A stretch of DNA of 64,000 nt, taken from positions 993,331 to 1,057,330 of the forward strand of contig CAMUPU010000001.1 in the NCBI GenBank assembly GCA_947095535.1, given 5' to 3'. Positions 57,754 through 64,000 of this stretch are shown here, one piece after another. The translations under genes were made by a program, and so were the position numbers. The notes beneath the pieces were generated by a model. That model did not search any database. It worked only from the letters and a program-made list of their open reading frames with translations, and had not been told where the DNA came from. The DNA is from Poecilobothrus nobilitatus. Taxonomy: Eukaryota; Arthropoda; Insecta; Diptera; Dolichopodidae. How positions within the stretch are numbered: position 1 is the first letter of the stretch; every line of letters starts with the position of its first letter.

Positions 57754-58965
57754 ATGGATAATTTATTTAATAACCCGATAATTGATGAAAACATAACAAG
57801 CGCACATTGGCGTACATATTCACCATTTGTGAATTCATTTAATAAAAGTGATATAATCCGAGTACAAATACAGCATCAAAATTTAAATATTTTACCATCA
57901 ACCAGCATACTTTATATTGAAGGCTTTATTTCAAAGCATGACGGAAGTCGTACACTAAAAACTAATTTAATTAATAATGCAATGACATTTCTATTCGATG
58001 AAATACGCTATGAATTAAATGGAAAGGAAATTGATCATTGTCGAAATGTTGGAATAACAACATGTCTAAAAAATTTTGTTTCCTTAAATCAAAATGAGAG
58101 TCAAGCTTTAAAAAATGCAAGCTGGTCTCCAAAAGAAACAATTGAATTAGGAACGCAATTTTTTAACTATTGTATTCCATTGAAAAGACTCTTGGGATTT
58201 ACGGAAGATTATAAAAATATTATTCCAAATGCAAAACATGAGTTAATTTTAGTACGTTCAAGATCTGATAATAATTCTTTAATTTGTACTGAAAACCTGA
58301 ACCTTAATGAAAAACCAAAAATTCAGTTACTTCAAGTACAATGGCGGGTGCAACATATCAATTTAGCCGATTCAGTTAAACTTAACTTATATAAGAATAT
58401 TGATAAAAATGCAAAAATGATATTAGGTTTTAGAAATTGGGATTTGTATGAATACCCATCATTACCAACAGGTACTAATCATCATGTTTGGAATGTTAAA
58501 ACAACCTCACAACTGGAAAAACCTCGTTTTATTATTTTTGCTCTACAAACCGATAAACAAAATAAAATAGATAAAGATCCTTCTAAATTCGACCATTGTA
58601 ATGTTGAAAACTTAAAAGTTTATTTAAATTCAGAAGCTTATCCATATGAAGATATAAATTTAAATTTTGATAGAGATCGATATGGAATTGCTTATGAGGC
58701 ATACATTAACTTTCGAAATAATTATTATAATTATTCTATATCAGAACCGTTATTAACATGGGAGGAATATAAAACAAAGGTTACAATTTTTGTAATAGAT
58801 ACTCGTTATCAAAATGAAAATTTAAAAACAGGTGCGGTTGATGTTAAAATAGAATTTAAAACCATTGCTAATATAACAGCAAATACTTCAGCCTATTGTC
58901 TGTTATTGCATGACCGATTAATCGAATTTTATCCATTGAGTGGAGAAGTTAATAAAATAATTTAA
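57754..58965 (+). CDS. candidate major capsid protein, 403 aa
   Basis: Largest intact gene of the right-hand cluster. N-terminal half: WRTYSPF, IIRVQIQHQNL, SILYIEGFIS, then NNAMTFLFDEIRYELNGKEID, a strand-rich block reminiscent of the first jelly roll of Polinton capsid proteins. The second half has further strands (KMILGFRNWDLYEYPSL, LEKPRFIIFALQT, NLKVYLNSEAYPYEDIN). 403 residues is short for a double jelly roll of this group but feasible. It follows the penton-like gene and a small overlapping gene, as expected for a capsid operon. No Walker, protease or nuclease motif. Structure prediction would settle the fold. Confidence 0.65.
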   Translation: MDNLFNNPIIDENITSAHWRTYSPFVNSFNKSDIIRVQIQHQNLNILPSTSILYIEGFISKHDGSRTLKTNLINNAMTFLFDEIRYELNGKEIDHCRNVGITTCLKNFVSLNQNESQALKNASWSPKETIELGTQFFNYCIPLKRLLGFTEDYKNIIPNAKHELILVRSRSDNNSLICTENLNLNEKPKIQLLQVQWRVQHINLADSVKLNLYKNIDKNAKMILGFRNWDLYEYPSLPTGTNHHVWNVKTTSQLEKPRFIIFALQTDKQNKIDKDPSKFDHCNVENLKVYLNSEAYPYEDINLNFDRDRYGIAYEAYINFRNNYYNYSISEPLLTWEEYKTKVTIFVIDTRYQNENLKTGAVDVKIEFKTIANITANTSAYCLLLHDRLIEFYPLSGEVNKII

Positions 58966-59023
58966 AACAAAAATTAAAATCAGTTCATTATCGATAGCAA
59001 TATCTATAAATTAAAAATCAAAA

Positions 59024-59509
59024 ATGGAATATTACATAATAGACATACAGGGATTTCAAAATAATAACAAAAAATTCATATTAAAAGAAATTGCAGTTTT
59101 ATCATCAAATGATGAAATTCAACACTTCATAATAAAACCTCCGTATAGTTATCACATTCTAACATCATCTACAAAGTATACAAATAATTGGCTAACTGAT
59201 CATCATCATGGATTTCAATGGAATGATGGAGAAACTAATTTTTTTGATGTTGTAAATATTTTAAAGAAGAACAACTATTCAAAAATATATGTTAAAGGCT
59301 GTGAAAAGCAATTATGGATTAAAAATAATTTAAAATGTTATAATGTTATTGATTTAGACGAACACGAATCAACCAGTTTAAAAATGATTAAAAATCAGTA
59401 CCTTAATTGTAAAAGATGCTATTTTAATCATAATGGGTTTTGTGCACTTGAAAATGTTTATTTATTAAAATCACTATTGAAAGCCTTTTACAATCCTACA
59501 AGAGAATGA
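59024..59509 (+). CDS. conserved hypothetical protein, 161 aa
   Basis: Starts YYIIDIQGF, resembling the first strand of an RNase H-fold 3'-5' exonuclease (where D-x-E/x is catalytic). It continues with strand-helix alternation (KFILKEIAVLSS, IIKPPYSYHILT, WLTDHHHGFQWNDG, KIYVKGCEKQLWI). The C-terminal cysteine cluster C-x2-C-x7-C (CKRCYFNHNGFC) may bind zinc. Later exonuclease acidic positions are not evident, so it may be a degenerate nuclease used as a structural or regulatory protein. Last plus-strand gene, 59 bp after the capsid gene; converges with the polymerase. Confidence 0.5.
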   Translation: MEYYIIDIQGFQNNNKKFILKEIAVLSSNDEIQHFIIKPPYSYHILTSSTKYTNNWLTDHHHGFQWNDGETNFFDVVNILKKNNYSKIYVKGCEKQLWIKNNLKCYNVIDLDEHESTSLKMIKNQYLNCKRCYFNHNGFCALENVYLLKSLLKAFYNPTRE

Positions 59510-59702
59510 AAGATGAGAAAAAAAAAAAAGGAAATTTTTTCACATGCAAAAAATAAAACAAACTATGTATACGTATTTATTTTTTATTTTAAAAAAAATT
59601 TTATAAGTTAATGTGCTTAATTAATAGGAAATAAAATATAAAAATTGTGATTTTATGAATTAAATAGTTTTTTTATTTTCATTACATTTTAATTTATTTT
59701 AG

Positions 59703-62700
59703 TCATATTGAATAATGACCCCAAGGTAGGGTATTATATGAGTTATTTAATATAAATCTCTTATTATCATTTGAATCTAAAGCTACTTTTTGTTGCTTAA
59801 TACTATTTACATTATGATTTTCTGATTTAATCAAATTTTGAACAACTGTTTTATTTATATTTTCATCTAAACTTTTTTTATAATCCTCAAATTCTATTTC
59901 TTTTTCTACAACATTTTTTTTAATTCCTTTTATTTTTTTTATACAATTTGTATTATTTACTTTTATTGAATACATTTTTGATCTTAAACCTATAAATTCT
60001 GTAATAATATTACCATTCATTTCATCCTTCATTAATCCTATTACTTTTTTATTTACTAAAGGAATTCCCCACTTATTATCTAAAGGATAATCGCTAGTGT
60101 CAAACCGTTCATTACAATCTTTTCTAATACTTTCATATATATTTTTATTAGTTATTTCTAAAATAAGACTGCCTGTATCCGTATACAAAAGATTACAATC
60201 CTGTTGAAAATTCTCTTTCATATAATTATAATAAAATTCATAAATTAACGTTTTCGAAATATCTAATATTGACATGCCTACATAGATGGGTTTATCCAAA
60301 ATTATTTCTGTTTTATATAGTTCTATTGCAACTAAATTTTCGCTAAAAATAGAAGAACTTTTAAAATATGGTGATGCAATTAATGAACTAGCTCCATATC
60401 GTCCGTGCCAATAAGTTTTGAGTTTTACATCACATCGTTTTCTAACATTTTCTATTGTTTTACCAAAAATTGCATTATTCATTAGCTTATATTGCTCTTT
60501 TTCAAATTTGTCAGTAGCTTGTGTACGAAGTTTAGTATTTAATTCTATATAGGGCTTTAGATAGGGTGATTGATTAAATTGTAATATTTTATGAATTTTT
60601 TTTATTTTTAATCCATGTTTTAAAGATATTTTCAAATTTCTATAGTGAATGATATAGTTATTTTTATCAAACAAAGTGGCTAATAATTTTTTATCATTGG
60701 AATTTATTGACAAATGCTCAGGACAAAAAGGTAAATCTTTATGTAAATCATGAAGCTTTTTAGGATACTCTATATCTACTTCAAATATAAATCCTACAGG
60801 AGATTCATCAGAAATATTACTTATAAAATTTTCAGTGAATTTTTGAATATCATTTACCCATTGAAAATTATTTAATGGTAAATATTGAGTCATAGACCAA
60901 CCGTACTGGTTGTTAATGTCGAAGTATATTATATAGTTTGTTGGTTTAGTAGAATCAAAATTTGGTATATATATGTTATTTGATTCGGAATAGCGTTTCG
61001 TAACTTGAGTTAGACCTCCTCTTACCCCATTTTCAATAAATAGTACCATATCAACATCAGTTAATAGCTCAAAATTAATTTTCGTATATTTTAGCATGGC
61101 ATCCCAAGAATAGCCTGGTAAAGTAAAATAATGTGCCGGATCTAAATCATATGTTTTCATACAATGATTTCTGAACTTTTCAAATATATCCGTTAATAAT
61201 AAAACATCAGTTTTTAAATACAAATCAGAGTATTCTCCTAAATTTTTTATTTTAAACTCACTCCATATTACTTTTGCATGATTGTAGTCTTCCTCAGTTA
61301 TATTTGATTTATTTAATTCATTATAAAATAAGTTTTTTTCTGGTAATACTGATTCTAAAAATTTTTCCGGACTATCAATATAATCATAAGGGTATATTCC
61401 CTTCTGTTTAAGTAAACTATATTGATAATCCGTTAAATTATCAAATTGAGATTTTAAATTGGGGAACTCCTTTATATTTTCAGCTAATATTTCTAAACTA
61501 CTACCTAAAAATTTATATGAATCTATAAACCTAAATTTAATATTACTATTTTCTATATATTTTGTAAAGCTAATATATTTTTCCTTATTCAATGGAAGTA
61601 AATCTATCTTACCCAAGATTACTGAATTTAGTTGTTTAATAATAAAATGTGAATCATATCCAGTTAAATTATGAAAAATTATAGGAACATACAACGCATT
61701 TTGGTAGGCTATATTACATTTGCTGTGTGTTGCACCTCGATATTCCCCGCTTAAATGATCATGATCTTTACATTTAACTTCGTCTGTTAAAAATGATTCG
61801 TTACATATAAAGCAAACCTCAGCGCTTTCAAATTCAGCTTGTTGTGGGCTTGTTAACGATTTCATACTTAGTGGTGATTTTAAATCTGTCTCCAAAAAGA
61901 TTGCAATCATTTTTAACTCATTTAAAAACCATTCAATACAATTTTCTCCTCTATGAAAATTATATTTTGTAGTTTCAATATAATTTGATTTTACATAGTA
62001 GCCCATAGAATATGGAATATGTTCTTGATAACTATTATCTGAATTGATCTTTTTCAATATACATTCAATATCTGCATAAACTACACATGGCACCATTAAT
62101 TTATTTTTGAAGTTCTTAAATTTGAGATTATTTTTATTTTTTTCTGGTAAGACGATAGCACAGTTGTTAACCTTTTCACAATTTTGTATGACATAATAAT
62201 TTTTCATTTGTTGAAAAATAATTCAAGCATCTATCACAAAAATATTTTTGCATTTTGTTCTTAGATAGATCATTTGAAAGTAACCTTGACATATTTTTTA
62301 TTAAAACATAATGATATTTGATTTTTTCATGTGAATGCGTTTCATCTTCGTAATATGTGTTTAATTTCTCCTTTTTTTCATAAATATTTTGCAGTAATAA
62401 TAGATTGACATGCTTTTCTTTTTTAAGTTTAGTTAGGTAAAACGGGATAACTTTGAAATTACTTGCTTTAATTAATTCCAGTCCAAAAACGTTTATTGAA
62501 ATTGAATTTAACTTTTCAAATTTGGGAATGTCATTTAGTAACACTGGAAAAGTAATACCATTAAAATTCAATACTTCACTATAATTTTGATAACTTGATG
62601 GACGATCAGAATGAGCTGTCTTTGGATTTAAAGCAGCCATTATACACCACGCAAAGCATGCATCATCACTATTTTTAATATTTATACACGCTTTTTTATT

Positions 62701-63393
62701 TTTTATCGAAGGTGGCAAATCAATGTAAGATGATGGTGCAAATGAAGAAAATACATTTACATTGATAATTAAATTGATTATAGAAGATAATGCCCATCCA
62801 CTACCTTTCTCTTGAAAATCATCAAATTTAATTAAAATTTGGTTTTTCAGTTTATCATACCATTCATCATTACCATTATTCATTTTTAACACTATAACAT
62901 TTTCTGTATTTAAATATTTTAGATCATATTCATTTTCTTCATTGTTTGTTTTCACAAATTCACCACAAAAGACAAAGTTAATTTTAATTGCATTATATTC
63001 TAGCAATATATGTCTAATTTTTTCTTCTACAATTTTTTTACACTTTTCTAAAAAAATTTTGGGGTCTATCTCAGTTATGTTAGTTATAACACCACTTTCA
63101 ATTCTGTTTTTAAATGCAGAATTTAATGTTCTACATTTCAATTCAGTGTCTTTATTTAATAATTTTATTTTTATTTTATATTTAAAGGATTCTAAATGTC
63201 CTATAGAAGTTAATAAAGAAGATTTTACGCCACTGTTAGAATTTATATTTTCTTTAACTAATTGTTCTAACACATTTAAGTCTTTCAATAGCGAAATCAT
63301 ATAAGACTTAACTTCTTTTTTATTTTCACTTTTATTATTTTTTTTAAATAAAAAATTATGTTTTTTTAAAATTTTTTTAGCGATTTCAGACAT
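59703..63393 (-). pseudogene. polB: protein-primed family B DNA polymerase, doubly disabled
   Basis: Replicates the linear element from its ends. The N-terminal frame (63,393-62,176) ends in a CxxC...H finger at ~62,230. The catalytic frame (62,207-59,703, 834 aa) begins within this finger, so a frameshift at ~62,176-62,200 splits an original ~1,230-residue gene. In the second frame are exonuclease motif I (YADIEC, Asp46/Glu48), HNLTGYDSHF (motif II) and YLKTDVLLLTD (motif III), plus a Cys/His insert CFICN...CKDHDHL...CN at ~130-170. Palm motif A is YFDINNQYGW (Asp430). Palm motif C reads YTDTGS at 60,169-60,186 in place of YxDTDS, so the second catalytic Asp (residue 679) is Gly. Even an unsplit product would be inactive for synthesis. 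Confidence 0.92.
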
Positions 63394-63737
63394 TTTTTTT
63401 TATTTTTTATTATTATTTTTTATATATAAAAATAATTAATTGTTTTATTCAACTCGACCGAGTTATTTCTAAATGAAACTAGCTTCTCTAATTAAATTTC
63501 ATTTCCATAGAAGGGAATAATAAGGTTCAAAAGTTCAAAAAGCTGTAAAATTAATAAAATAAATAAAAGTTTTTTTTTTTTTAATTTTTACTAAAAGCTT
63601 TAAGTTTTACTTATTTCACAGCAAATAAATAAAATAAATAAAATAAATAAAATAAATAAAAAGATTTTTTGTTTTTTTGTTTTTAATATAAATATAATAT
63701 TTTATTTTTTCATTTTTTTTTTAGTTACAATAATTTT
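63394..63737. other. AT-rich intergenic, possible polymerase promoter
   Basis: Contains TATATATAA-like sequence ~30-40 bp before the polymerase start, a near-palindrome ACTCGACCGAGT at 63,453-63,464, and an (AAATAAAAT)n run at 63,625-63,660. No gene seen. Confidence 0.45.
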
Positions 63738-64000
63738 TTATTGATTGATTGCTAATAGGTTCTGCGAATATATTTCCTCAGTCACCAGCTTGTATTTATA
63801 TGGTGTTGGTGACAGCATATACAAGTTGGGTGCATCATTTAATACTTGTATTTGCTGTTCTGTTAAAATGTTGACCATATATGCAGGGAAAAAGAAAACC
63901 GTACCTTCAAACTCTAGCATGATTCTTGGACCATACTGAGTATGTAATTTTTTTAATTTTAATATGTGGTAGTATTTACCACGAATGATGTCTCTCGCTG
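63738..64000 (-). CDS. paralog of the 152-aa flank protein, 5' end outside window
   Basis: Open on the minus strand from the window edge to a TAA at 63,738. The Met at 63,920 is internal: the frame upstream of it still matches the 49,380 gene (RGKYYHILKLKK, TQYGPRIML). The shared block continues with VFFFPAYMVNILTEQQI and YKLVTEEIYSQ. Identity is moderate over ~85 residues, so these are old paralogs rather than copies of a terminal inverted repeat. Both point towards the centre of the element. Function unknown; OB-fold-like by inference only. Confidence 0.75.
   Translation of the reverse strand, partial: ARDIIRGKYYHILKLKKLHTQYGPRIMLEFEGTVFFFPAYMVNILTEQQIQVLNDAPNLYMLSPTPYKYKLVTEEIYSQNLLAINQ

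Larger units (their letters stand above)
47782..64000 (+). mobile_element. Maverick/Polinton (adintovirus-like) endogenous element, right end outside window
   Basis: Hallmark set present together: protein-primed PolB, rve integrase, FtsK/HerA-type ATPase, adenain-like protease, jelly-roll capsid candidates, plus a parvovirus-like PLA2. This combination defines Polintons and their viral relatives the adintoviruses. At least 16.2 kb lies in the window; the family is usually 15-20 kb. The left boundary is inferred from loss of LINE homology at ~47,782 and from a terminal-like sequence repeated at ~50,156. TIR pairing and the 6-bp target duplication cannot be tested without the right end. Structural genes are intact, while integrase and polymerase carry disabling lesions, suggesting a young but no longer autonomous copy. 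Confidence 0.9.

Noticed and set aside
61459..63304. Plus-strand frames at 61,459 and 62,942
   Set aside because: Antisense to the polymerase gene, whose motifs are unambiguous.
49380..64000. The paired flank genes as the element's terminal inverted repeats
   Set aside because: Protein similarity is moderate and the surrounding DNA does not match in inverted orientation; they are paralogs, not TIRs.
1..64000. tRNA, rRNA or riboswitch genes
   Set aside because: No cloverleaf-like or rRNA-like segments were noticed by eye; a covariance-model scan would be needed to exclude them.

Overview
This is an AT-rich, repeat-dominated piece of an animal genome, most likely an insect and probably a fly. 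The evidence is copia and Jockey-clade retrotransposons, mariner-type DNA transposons, TACATATGTATGTA-type microsatellites, and many dispersed non-coding repeats carrying GTCCGTCC boxes of the kind common in higher Diptera. The exact taxon cannot be read from the window. I see no convincing host gene, tRNA, rRNA or CRISPR array.

Bases 1-47,780 are a graveyard of mobile elements. From the left: a LINE with an ORF1 remnant (1-671) and a frameshifted ORF2 (3784-6440) ending in poly(A). Then a mariner with TIRs (8751-9712) and a 1.0 kb TIR element with a perfect 12-bp TIR (10,697-11,697). Next is a complete but dead copia (12,578-17,233) with 172-bp LTRs and an AAAGG target duplication, then a LINE 3' end with RNase H (17,422-18,755). 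A 4.6 kb direct duplication follows (18,856-23,467 and 23,555-28,118), each copy holding a decayed Helitron helicase. Several families of ~0.5-1.5 kb non-coding elements lie at 1092-2653, 22,129, 26,779, 30,002, 31,617, 33,040, 37,144 and 39,883. After foldback elements come a broken Jockey (42,553-45,757) and fragments of another LINE (45,770-47,780).

Bases ~47,782-64,000 hold the most interesting object: a nearly complete Maverick/Polinton (adintovirus-like) endogenous virus whose right end lies outside the window. It encodes a protein-primed family B DNA polymerase, an rve-type integrase, an FtsK/HerA-type packaging ATPase, an adenain-type cysteine protease, a parvovirus-like phospholipase A2 virion protein, two candidate capsid proteins separated by a 59-codon overlapping gene, a fiber-like coiled-coil protein and several conserved small proteins. 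Minus-strand genes (integrase, fiber-like protein, conserved 314-aa protein, ATPase) and plus-strand genes (PLA2, protease, capsid proteins, 161-aa protein) diverge from a 59-bp gap at 55,355-55,413. The polymerase lies on the right, transcribed leftwards.

Virion-protein genes are intact, but the replication and integration genes are broken. The polymerase has a frameshift and loses a catalytic Asp in palm motif C (YTDTGS), and the integrase is frameshifted before its Glu. The PLA2 gene is separated from its natural extension by an A9 run. Two paralogous small genes face inward at 49,380 and at the right edge. The non-coding left arm carries dispersed CRE-like TGACGTCA repeats and a tandem of four AP-1-like TGACTCA sites.
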